Part shown: positions 58,026-64,000 of the stretch, one piece after another | How the letters are laid out: each line of letters begins with the position of its first letter | Position numbering within the stretch: the stretch's first letter is position 1 | Assembly (NCBI GenBank): GCA_900539695.1 | Contig: UQDG01000007.1 | Span: 1-64,000 of the forward strand | Source of the DNA: an uncultured Oscillospiraceae bacterium | GTDB lineage: Bacteria > Bacillota > Clostridia > Oscillospirales > Ruminococcaceae | DNA length: 64,000 nucleotides | Reading direction: 5' to 3' | The notes under the pieces: generated by a model | Seen by the model: the letters and a program-made list of their open reading frames with translations, nothing else | The model's database searches: none | What the model was told of the DNA's origin: nothing | Position numbers and translations under genes: made by a program

Positions 58026-58056
58026 GGCTCTGCCTACCCTGCGGCAGGGCCTTTTA
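58026..58056 (+). terminator. Terminator after the PfkB kinase gene
   Basis: Stem GGCTCTGCC/GGCAGGGCC (one G-U pair) with loop TACCCTGC, followed by TTTT. Loop is the reverse complement form of the GCAGGGT loop family. Confidence 0.75.
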
Positions 58057-58150
58057 TAATGGGATACTGCCGTTAAAACAAGGGAACATCCATACAATAC
58101 CCCGCCAACCTAAACCGAGCCTAAAAAACCACTGCATCTGCCCAAATTTA

Positions 58151-58179
58151 TTGACAAACCGCCCCGTTTGTGGTTGAAT
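58151..58179 (+). promoter_or_regulatory. Promoter of trpS
   Basis: Perfect -35 TTGACA, then 17 bases to TTGAAT, a weak -10; an alternative -10 (TAGTAT) lies a few bases further. The gap 57994-58270 otherwise holds the preceding terminator and the leader hairpin. Confidence 0.55.
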
Positions 58180-58207
58180 ACTAGTATCACACGAAACACA
58201 CAACGGA

Positions 58208-58252
58208 CACCGCCCCAGCGCGAATCTTCGTGCGCGGGCGGTGCTTTGTTTT
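58208..58252 (+). promoter_or_regulatory. Leader hairpin, possible attenuator of trpS
   Basis: Stem CACCGCCC/GGGCGGTG extended inward by GCGCGAA/TTCG-T-GCGC, followed by CTTTGTTTT. It lies between the promoter and the ribosome binding site and has the form of an intrinsic terminator 18 bases before the start codon. No T-box sequence was found. Confidence 0.5.
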
Positions 58253-58270
58253 GATAGGAGATATGTAACG

Positions 58271-59281
58271 ATGGCAGAAGAAAAACGTAAACGCATCCTT
58301 TCGGGCATCCAGCCCACCGGCACGCCCACCCTGGGCAACTATATCGGCGCGGTGCGCAACTGGGCCCTGCTGCAGTCGGACTACGACTGCCTGTATATGG
58401 TCGCCGACCTCCACTCGCTGACCGTCCGCCAGAACCCCGCTGAGCTGCGCCGCCGCACCCGCGAGCTGTCCGCCCTGCTGCTGGCCGTCGGCATCGATCC
58501 CAAGGAGCATGTCCTCTTCGTCCAGAGCCACGTGCCTGCCCACACCCAGCTGTCCTGGGTGTTGGCCTGCAACACCCAGTTCGGTGAGCTGTCCCGCATG
58601 ACCCAGTTCAAGGATAAGAGCGCCAAACACCCCGATAACGTCAACGGCGGCTTGTTCACCTACCCCGTCCTGATGGCAGCCGACATTCTGATCTATAACG
58701 CCGACCTCGTCCCCGTGGGCCAGGACCAGACCCAGCATCTGGAGATCGCCCGCGACATCGCCGGCCGCTTCAACGGCATCTACGGCGATACCTTCATCCT
58801 GCCCGAGGGCTACGTCCCGGCCTCCGGCGCCAAGATCATGTCCCTGGCCGAGCCGGCCAAGAAGATGAGCAAGTCCGACACCAACGTCAACGCCTTCATC
58901 CTGATGACTGACGACAAGGATGCCATCGTGCGCAAATGCAAGCGCGCCGTCACCGATTCCGACGGCTGCGTCCGCTTCGACCGCGAAAATAAGCCCGGCG
59001 TTTCCAACCTCATGACCATCTACGGCACCTTCACCGGCAAGAGCATGGACGAGATCACCGCTGAGTTTGAGGGCAAGGGCTACGGCGACTTCAAGATGGC
59101 TGTCGCCGAGGTCACCGCCGACGCGCTGGCCCCCGTCCAGGCCGAGTACGGCAAGATTCTTGCCGATAAAGCGTATGTTGATGAGGTGCTCAAGTCCGGT
59201 GCCGAGCGTGCCTCCCGCCTGGCAAACCGCACCGTCAACAAAGTCTACCGCAAGGTGGGCCTGCTGCAGCTGGATAAATAA
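58271..59281 (+). CDS. trpS: Tryptophanyl-tRNA synthetase
   Basis: A 336-residue class I aminoacyl-tRNA synthetase charging tRNA-Trp. The HIGH-like motif is in SGIQPTGTPTLGNYIGAV at residues about 9-26, GQDQTQHLEIARDIAGRFN near residue 150 is the Trp-binding and dimer region, and KMSKSDTNVNAF near 200 is the KMSKS loop. Normal length. The frame is open upstream, but ATG 58271 has TAGGAG upstream and matches the family N-terminus. The C-terminus is complete. Confidence 0.97.
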   Translation: MAEEKRKRILSGIQPTGTPTLGNYIGAVRNWALLQSDYDCLYMVADLHSLTVRQNPAELRRRTRELSALLLAVGIDPKEHVLFVQSHVPAHTQLSWVLACNTQFGELSRMTQFKDKSAKHPDNVNGGLFTYPVLMAADILIYNADLVPVGQDQTQHLEIARDIAGRFNGIYGDTFILPEGYVPASGAKIMSLAEPAKKMSKSDTNVNAFILMTDDKDAIVRKCKRAVTDSDGCVRFDRENKPGVSNLMTIYGTFTGKSMDEITAEFEGKGYGDFKMAVAEVTADALAPVQAEYGKILADKAYVDEVLKSGAERASRLANRTVNKVYRKVGLLQLDK

Positions 59282-59313
59282 GATGAAACTGCCTCGTATC
59301 CGGCAAAATGCAC

Positions 59314-59343
59314 TTGACAAAACGGCGCTGAACCGTTTATAAT
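59314..59343 (+). promoter_or_regulatory. Promoter of greA
   Basis: TTGACA and TATAAT with 18-base spacing, about 70 bases before the greA start codon. Confidence 0.7.
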
Positions 59344-59353
59344 ATTACAGTTA

Positions 59354-59376
59354 GTGCGGCTCGTATTGGGCCGCAC
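59354..59376 (+). promoter_or_regulatory. Leader hairpin of greA
   Basis: Stem GTGCGGC/GCCGCAC with a nine-base loop, right after the predicted transcription start and followed by AACTTTTAC. It may stabilise the mRNA 5' end or attenuate transcription. Confidence 0.4.
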
Positions 59377-59410
59377 AACTTTTACTATTTACACGTTAGG
59401 AGAAACTACC

Positions 59411-59890
59411 ATGGCGAAAGAAGTCGTTGTTACCCGTGAGGGCTATGATAAACTGGTCCATGACCTGGACGAACTGCGCACCGTTAAACGTAAAGAGGTT
59501 GCTGATAAGATCAAGGTTGCACGTGGCTACGGCGACTTGAGCGAGAATGCCGAGTACGACGCCGCTAAGGAAGAGCAGGCCGTTGTCGAGGCCCGCATCG
59601 CTGACCTGGAGGCTACCTTGAAAGTCGCCCGCGTCATCGACGACAGCGAGCTGTCCGGCGATACCGTTTCCATCGGTATGAACGTCACCATCCAGGAGGA
59701 GGGCGAGGAGCCGGAATCCTACGACATCACCGGTTCCACCGAGGCTGACATGAACCTGAACCGCATCAGCGACGAGAGCCCCGTCGGCGCCGCCCTGATC
59801 GGCCATAAGCCCGGCGACGAGGTTGACGTCACCCTGCCCAACGGCAGCATCGTCACCTACAAGCTGCTGACCGTCACCCGCTCCAAGTAA
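59411..59890 (+). CDS. greA: Transcription elongation factor GreA
   Basis: A 159-residue factor that enters the RNA polymerase secondary channel and stimulates cleavage of backtracked RNA. The N-terminal coiled coil (1-75) has the catalytic tip ARGYGDLSENAEYDAAKEEQ with the conserved D and E; the C-terminal FKBP-like domain has SDESPVGAALIGHKPGDEV. AGGAG precedes ATG 59411; the longer open frame includes the promoter leader and is not translated. Followed 51 bases later by lysS, the greA-lysS order common in Firmicutes. Confidence 0.97.
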   Translation: MAKEVVVTREGYDKLVHDLDELRTVKRKEVADKIKVARGYGDLSENAEYDAAKEEQAVVEARIADLEATLKVARVIDDSELSGDTVSIGMNVTIQEEGEEPESYDITGSTEADMNLNRISDESPVGAALIGHKPGDEVDVTLPNGSIVTYKLLTVTRSK

Positions 59891-59941
59891 GCGGAAACCG
59901 CCGCATATTCATGATTTAAAAACACGAAAGGACGATCTCAC

Positions 59942-61444
59942 ATGGAGCAGAATAAGCCCCAGACCGAACAGGACATCAGCCAGCAGGCAGCCGTTCGCCG
60001 CCAGAAGCTGGCCGACCTGCGCGCCGCCGGCAGCGACCCCTTTGTCATCACCAAATATCCGCAGGATTCTTACTCCGCTGATTTGAAAGCCGAGTTTGCT
60101 GACCTGCCCGCCGAAGCCGAGACCGGCAAGATCGTCTCGCTGGCTGGCCGTATGATGTCCAAACGCATCATGGGCAAGGCCAGCTTTGCTCACCTGCGCG
60201 ACCAGAAGGGCGATATCCAGATCTTCGTCAAGCGTGACTTGCTGGGCGATGAGCCTTACGCCGCCTTCAAAAAGCTGGACATCGGCGACATCATCGGTGT
60301 CAAGGGCGAAGTGTTCCGCACCAAAATGGGCGAGATCTCCGTCCGCATCTCCGAGCTGACGCTGCTCTCCAAGAGCCTGCTGCCCCTGCCCGAGAAGTTC
60401 CACGGTCTGACCGACCGCGAGGCCCGCTATCGTCAGCGCTATGTTGACCTCATCGTCAACCCCGAGGTCAAAGACACCTTCGTCAAGCGCAGCCAGATCT
60501 TGAAGGAGATCCGCGCTTACCTGGACGAGAAGGGCTTCCTGGAGGTCGACACCCCCATCCTGACCCCCTTTGAGATCGGCGCCTCCGCCCGCCCGTTCTA
60601 TACCCACCACAACACGCTGGATATGGACATGGTGCTGCGCATCGAGACCGAGCTGTATCTGAAGCGCCTGATCGTCGGCGGTATGGACCGCGTGTACGAG
60701 GTCGGCCGTATCTTCCGCAACGAGGGCATGGACCCCAAGCATAACCCTGAGTTCACCACCATCGAGCTGTACCAGGCTTTCACCGATTTCCACGGCATGA
60801 TGGATCTGGTCGAGGAGATGTACAAGCGCCTGGCCCTGAAGGTCTGTGGCAGCCTGGAAATCACCTACCAGGGCAAGCAAATCGACATGGGCCACTGGGA
60901 GCGTCTGACCATGATCGAGGCCGTCAAGAAGTATTCCGGCGTTGACTTCAACGATTGGAAGACCGACGAGGATGCCATCGCTGCTGCCAAGGAGCACCAC
61001 GTCGAGCTGCCCGAGGTCCCCACCAAGGGTGCCATCCTGGCCGAGTTCTTCGACGCTTTTGTCGAGGATAAGCTCATCCAGCCCACCTTCATCTATGATT
61101 ACCCCGTCGAGATCAGCCCGCTGGCCAAGCGCAAGCCCGATGATCCGGCTTTCACCGAGCGCTTCGAGTATTTCATCGACTGCACCGAGTACGGCAATGC
61201 CTTCAGCGAGCTGAATGACCCCATCGATCAGAAGGCCCGCTTTGAGCGCCAGGTCGCCGAGCGCAAGGCCATCGAGCCCAACTGCAAGGCCCAGGTCGAC
61301 TACGACTACGTCACCGCCCTGGAGTACGGCCTGCCCCCCACGGGCGGCCTCGGCTTCGGTGTCGACCGCCTGGTCATGCTCCTCACCGACAGCGCCTCCA
61401 TCCGCGACGTCCTCCTCTTCCCCACGATGAAGCCTGTGGATTGA
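59942..61444 (+). CDS. lysS: Lysyl-tRNA synthetase (class II)
   Basis: A 500-residue class II synthetase charging tRNA-Lys. Residues about 60-150 form the OB-fold anticodon-binding domain (VSLAGRMMSKRIMGKASFAH). The catalytic core has motif 1 around YLDEKGFLEVDTPILTP, motif 2 GRIFRNEGMDPKHNPEFTT and motif 3 TGGLGFGVDRLVMLLTDS near the C-terminus. Complete and of normal length. AAAGGA precedes ATG 59942. Probably co-transcribed with greA. Confidence 0.97.
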   Translation: MEQNKPQTEQDISQQAAVRRQKLADLRAAGSDPFVITKYPQDSYSADLKAEFADLPAEAETGKIVSLAGRMMSKRIMGKASFAHLRDQKGDIQIFVKRDLLGDEPYAAFKKLDIGDIIGVKGEVFRTKMGEISVRISELTLLSKSLLPLPEKFHGLTDREARYRQRYVDLIVNPEVKDTFVKRSQILKEIRAYLDEKGFLEVDTPILTPFEIGASARPFYTHHNTLDMDMVLRIETELYLKRLIVGGMDRVYEVGRIFRNEGMDPKHNPEFTTIELYQAFTDFHGMMDLVEEMYKRLALKVCGSLEITYQGKQIDMGHWERLTMIEAVKKYSGVDFNDWKTDEDAIAAAKEHHVELPEVPTKGAILAEFFDAFVEDKLIQPTFIYDYPVEISPLAKRKPDDPAFTERFEYFIDCTEYGNAFSELNDPIDQKARFERQVAERKAIEPNCKAQVDYDYVTALEYGLPPTGGLGFGVDRLVMLLTDSASIRDVLLFPTMKPVD

Positions 61445-61498
61445 AATTTGACGTATAATCGCTATAAAATGGCGTAAAAATGCAAATTTCTGACACCA

Positions 61499-61562
61499 TT
61501 ACACCACTACTACACCAACTTTTCCTATTTTATATAAAGGAGTCTTACAAATAGTGGTGTAA
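61499..61562. repeat. 11-bp inverted repeat downstream of lysS
   Basis: TTACACCACTA (61499-61509) and TAGTGGTGTAA (61552-61562) are perfect inverted copies 42 bases apart. The left arm sits in a run of ACACC words (ACACCATTACACCACTACTACACC). The spacer is AT-rich and contains AAAGGAG without a gene. Could be a recombinase or regulator site. Confidence 0.45.
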
Positions 61563-61583
61563 AAACACATTGCCCATAACCCT

Positions 61584-61618
61584 AAGCCCCCAAGCCTGAC
61601 CCGCTTGGGGGCTTTTTG
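61584..61618 (+). terminator. Terminator downstream of lysS
   Basis: Perfect 11-bp stem AAGCCCCCAAG/CTTGGGGGCTT with a nine-base loop, followed by TTTTT-type tract. Confidence 0.9.
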
Positions 61619-61707
61619 AATGCGGTGAACTTGACAGCGGGCTATAATGCGCTTACAATAAACATGAAATGGAATGTTTTCTGCTTGAGAAGAAAGGGCG
61701 TTGTTCC

Positions 61708-62118
61708 ATGAGTGTAGAAGATAGAGATTGGTACAGAGAGGACTTTAAGCGCAAGGAGGAAGAATATGGTGGCGATTTTAGTCTTGGTAGTAGACCAGTC
61801 CGTAAACAACCACAGCGCTATGGAGAACGACTTTCAAATAAACAACTTGATTGGCAAAACGCGATTATCTGTCCCATTTTGTGCTATTTTGGCCTGAGAC
61901 TAGCTTCTGGTCTTGTAGCCGATAAACTTCAACTCGGGGGTGCTATATCTGTTATATTGGCGATATATTCCATTTGGTGCTTTGTGACGGCTATTCATCG
62001 TAATGAGAAGGAAAACGATAAAACTGTAGCAAATGTTATTGCCTTGCTTTCCGGTGCAGGTTGCACGATTGTTACGGTTGTCATTGCCTTTATGATGATA
62101 TCAAGTTTGATTGGGTAA
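61708..62118 (+). CDS. Hypothetical membrane protein
   Basis: A 136-residue protein starting SVEDRDWYREDFKRKEEEYG, a charged helical N-terminus of about 45 residues, then three hydrophobic segments (near 50-68, 75-95 and 108-133). Family not recognised; the DRDWYREDFKRK start is seen in other small Clostridial proteins with one or more C-terminal membrane helices, but no function follows. ATG 61708 has AAAGGG nine bases upstream and is preferred to an in-frame upstream ATG. More AT-rich than the genes before it. Confidence 0.55.
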   Translation: MSVEDRDWYREDFKRKEEEYGGDFSLGSRPVRKQPQRYGERLSNKQLDWQNAIICPILCYFGLRLASGLVADKLQLGGAISVILAIYSIWCFVTAIHRNEKENDKTVANVIALLSGAGCTIVTVVIAFMMISSLIG

Positions 62119-62134
62119 AAGAAAATGGTGCAAT

Positions 62135-62308
62135 ATGAAAGAGCATTATGAAGATGACCGTTGCATTATCCCCGAAGAAATCAAGAAAATGAGCAACGAG
62201 GAACTCCAGAAAAAGATTGCTCAATTTGAACAGGCCGGAAAGACGCATAAGACCGCGCAAATACCGTATCGTCCAACCCGTGTGATACTACCGCATCATC
62301 TGACATAA
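62135..62308 (+). CDS. Hypothetical small protein
   Basis: A 57-residue protein, highly charged: KEHYEDDRCIIPEEIKKMSN, a helix EELQKKIAQFEQ, then a basic proline-containing C-terminus ending HHLT. The start is uncertain: ATG 62135 lacks a clear ribosome binding site, and a TTG at 62111 would overlap the preceding gene. Terminator directly downstream supports a transcribed unit with the membrane protein gene. Function unknown. Confidence 0.4.
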   Translation: MKEHYEDDRCIIPEEIKKMSNEELQKKIAQFEQAGKTHKTAQIPYRPTRVILPHHLT

Positions 62309-62320
62309 TGCAATACAAAT

Positions 62321-62352
62321 GGCTACCCTTTCGTGGGGTAGCCATTTTTTAT
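62321..62352 (+). terminator. Terminator after the small hypothetical genes
   Basis: Stem GGCTACCC/GGGTAGCC with a seven-base loop, then ATTTTTTATTT. Confidence 0.85.
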
Positions 62353-62500
62353 TTAAAGTAGAAGTTCTTCTTTAGACGTATTGAGCCATCATCACAGATA
62401 ACAAAAAGTTCCTGCCCTAAATGCGCAAGCTCTGCAGGTTTGATGATAGGCTTCGGCTTAATATCATTATCACTATTTACAAGTGAACGCTTGTCCCCTA
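62349..62500 (-). pseudogene. C-terminal remnant of an unknown gene
   Basis: On the minus strand a frame reads protein-like (KPKPIIKPAELAHLGQELF, then FVICDDGSIRLKKNFYFK) and stops at 62349-62351. The phrase resembles the C-terminal end of VirD4/TraG-type coupling proteins of conjugative elements, a weak impression. No start is present, and the frame loses sense beyond about 62500, where a GNAT fragment begins on the other strand. Likely a scar of a mobile element. Confidence 0.3.
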
Positions 62501-62748
62501 TCATCGAACGCGCACGGGCAGAGGATGCCGCGGCGTCTGCGCTGACAGAAGCAGTTCTTGCCTTTGCCAAAGAGAACGGCTTCGAGCAGTTGAATCTGGA
62601 GGTGCGCAGCGACAATGCCCGCGCCATCAGACTGTATGAAAAATACGGCTTTCGGAAGCTGTGTACATTTCCGGATTTTTTCAAAATCGACGGTGAATCT
62701 ATTGATTTTGACTTGATGAATCTTGAATTGACCTCAGCAGGCGACTAA
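62500..62748 (+). pseudogene. Truncated GNAT acetyltransferase
   Basis: About 82 codons of the C-terminal half of a GNAT-fold N-acetyltransferase. LTEAVLAFAKENGFEQLNLE and VRSDNARAIRLYEKYGFRKL are motif B and the classic closing phrase, followed by the usual final strand. The N-terminal half, with part of the acetyl-CoA-binding motif A, is missing, replaced by the remnant on the other strand upstream. No ribosome binding site at the first usable ATG (62440). Almost certainly inactive. Confidence 0.65.
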
Positions 62749-62837
62749 CAAGGGCAAGCTGCGGTACGTTGACGGGCGGCCGATGGTCGCCCCTGCACAC
62801 GCAATAAGGGAAGAATTCAATTTTTTGACGGTCTGAT

Positions 62838-63620
62838 TTAGTATCCCAGCGTTTTCAGCACACCTGCCACGTCATCGATCTGCGTGGCAAACTCTGCCTT
62901 TAAATCGGCAGGCGCAATGCGCATCAGATAGGGGTGCGCCGCGGCACGGAGCATGGGGGCATCGTTGTAGCTGTCACCGAAGGCGTATGTATTTTCCTGC
63001 GGGATACCGAAATGCGCGCACAGCAAATGCAGCCCCTTGTCCTTGCCCGCCGCGGTAAAATCCAGCCAGTGCTCGCCCGTGATGGCGGCACCGATGCGGT
63101 CTTGCCAGAGGGGCAGGATTTCCTTGGCCGGAATGTTCATATCCCCTGCGGAGATGGCGGAAATCTGGGTCACATCTCCTTTTACCTCGCTGAAATCCTT
63201 CACGATACAGCAGCCCCCAAACTCAACGCCCACCGCGTCAAGATTCGCCTGGGCGGCAGCGGTTGGCACAAAATAATAGCGGCCTGTCGTAGTGCAGGCA
63301 CGGGATACACAGTCCGTGCGCGTTCCCAGATAGGCGACCAGCTCAGCGCAAAGCGCCCGCGGCATAGGTATGGTATGCAGCAGCTTGCGGCCATAGCAGA
63401 CATAGGCAGCATTCTCGGACATATAGGCGATTTCGTCTGCCACGGGAGCAAACAGTTCACGCAGAGTGTCAAGGGGGCGGCCGCTCGCAGCGCAGAACAA
63501 CACCCCGCAGTCATGCAGGCGGCGTATCTCGTCAAACACGGCGCAGGACAGTTCGGTCTGTCCCTCCGGCAGCAGGGTACCGTCCAGATCGCTGGCAACT
63601 AAGGTGTGAAACTGTATCAT
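62838..63620 (-). CDS. HAD-superfamily phosphatase, Cof-like (IIB)
   Basis: A 260-residue HAD-IIB hydrolase. Motif I LVASDLDGTLLPEGQ near residue 7-20, motif II FCAASGRPLDTL near 45, a C2-type cap in the middle, lysine motif AAGKDKGLHLLCAHFG near 190, and motif IV YAFGDSYNDAPMLRAA near 215. Such enzymes dephosphorylate sugar phosphates, flavin nucleotides or similar. ATG 63620 has AAAGGAAAG upstream and is preferred to the in-frame start at 63659. Located 61 bases downstream of the PTS-domain gene on the same strand, so it may belong to a sugar operon. Confidence 0.88.
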   Translation of the reverse strand: MIQFHTLVASDLDGTLLPEGQTELSCAVFDEIRRLHDCGVLFCAASGRPLDTLRELFAPVADEIAYMSENAAYVCYGRKLLHTIPMPRALCAELVAYLGTRTDCVSRACTTTGRYYFVPTAAAQANLDAVGVEFGGCCIVKDFSEVKGDVTQISAISAGDMNIPAKEILPLWQDRIGAAITGEHWLDFTAAGKDKGLHLLCAHFGIPQENTYAFGDSYNDAPMLRAAAHPYLMRIAPADLKAEFATQIDDVAGVLKTLGY

Positions 63621-63680
63621 CCAAGTTCTTTCCTTTCCCGATTGGTCAATGCCATGCAATATGATGGCTGTGCGGTGAAA

Positions 63681-64000
63681 TCATTCCATACGCTCCACCA
63701 AAAAATCAATAAAGGCGGCGTAATCTTTGCACAGAAGGGCACCCTTCAAATTGTTGCTGTCCAGCAAGATCATGGACAAAGGCTCAAAAATATCGTAAAA
63801 AATCTTGCGGTCATTGGGATTGAAGCTCAGCATGATCACAAGGCTGACGGCCGTGTCGTCCCAGCGGATGGGGGTACGGCTGACATATACAGCCATACAG
63901 GTGCGCGGGCTGCACATTTTCAGCGTGTGGGGGATTGCAAACTGCCCGAACGCCGTGGACGAAATACTCTCCCGCTCCATGACAGCGGCCTCAAACGCCG
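63681..64000 (-). CDS. PTS EIIA-type domain, C-terminus of a larger gene (partial)
   Basis: The last 105 or so codons of a gene running off the right edge. It reads AFEAAVMERESISSTAFG then QFAIPH, where His is the phosphorylation site of fructose/mannitol-type EIIA domains, then a strand-helix pattern to FIDFLVERME. This domain ends both stand-alone EIIA proteins and PRD-containing transcription activators of the MtlR/LicR type; the missing part decides which. ATG 63978-63980 is internal, not the start, because the frame and family match continue beyond it. Confidence 0.75.
   Translation of the reverse strand, partial: AFEAAVMERESISSTAFGQFAIPHTLKMCSPRTCMAVYVSRTPIRWDDTAVSLVIMLSFNPNDRKIFYDIFEPLSMILLDSNNLKGALLCKDYAAFIDFLVERME

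Noticed and set aside
58000..58270. T-box riboswitch upstream of trpS
   Set aside because: No T-box sequence (TGGNACCGCG) or stem I features found; only a promoter and one terminator-like hairpin.
1..64000. CRISPR array, tRNA or rRNA genes
   Set aside because: No regularly spaced direct repeats with unique spacers, and no tRNA or rRNA sequence recognised by eye. A tRNAscan run would settle the tRNA question.

Overview
The window looks like a chromosomal stretch of a GC-rich, Gram-positive gut Clostridium relative, most likely the Faecalibacterium / Gemmiger / Subdoligranulum part of Oscillospiraceae. This rests on GC-rich coding sequence, AAGGAG-type ribosome binding sites, a secretin-free type IV pilus locus, YitT and Gp15-type phage genes, and abundant non-coding repeats. 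The genus is an inference; no rRNA marker is present.

Region 1 (1-15.8 kb) is an accessory zone. It holds a siphophage-like tail module in three cassettes: tail terminator and tail tube (minus strand, 171-1115); chaperones, tape measure and a small tail protein (4.7-7.8 kb); and hub, fibre, M23 endolysin and holin (8.4-12.8 kb). No head, terminase, portal or integrase gene is present. Large structured non-coding repeats separate the cassettes, and a yitT-prfC pair sits between two inverted repeat copies. A candidate type I toxin-antitoxin-like locus (12.88-13.34 kb) and a patch of small AT-rich zinc-ribbon and DUF2513 genes follow.

Region 2 (15.8-38.9 kb) is a type IV pilus locus. A leftward set encodes a pilin-like membrane protein, PilD, PilC, PilM, PilN-like, PilO-like, PilB and PilT, with repeats inserted on both sides of pilM. 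A divergent rightward set encodes a 3627-residue prepilin with GLUG and fibronectin-like domains, a PilX-like protein and two further pseudopilins. A BTAD-type regulator with its own promoter follows. No ordinary small major pilin is present. The giant prepilin is the most striking gene in the window and may be a tip adhesin carried by a pseudopilin complex.

Region 3 (39.1-56.8 kb) is a surface-polysaccharide cluster: three GT4, two GT2, one GT11 (alpha-1,2-fucosyltransferase), one GT6 (ABO-type) and one GT-C enzyme, a propeller-domain protein, a GT-D-like protein, a flippase, an epimerase, a nucleotidyltransferase, a flippase-kinase fusion and a HAD phosphatase. GT11 plus GT6 suggests a blood-group-like epitope.

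Region 4 (56.9-64 kb) is mostly housekeeping: a PfkB sugar kinase, trpS, greA and lysS, then small hypothetical genes, two gene remnants, a HAD phosphatase and the end of a PTS EIIA-containing gene that runs off the window.
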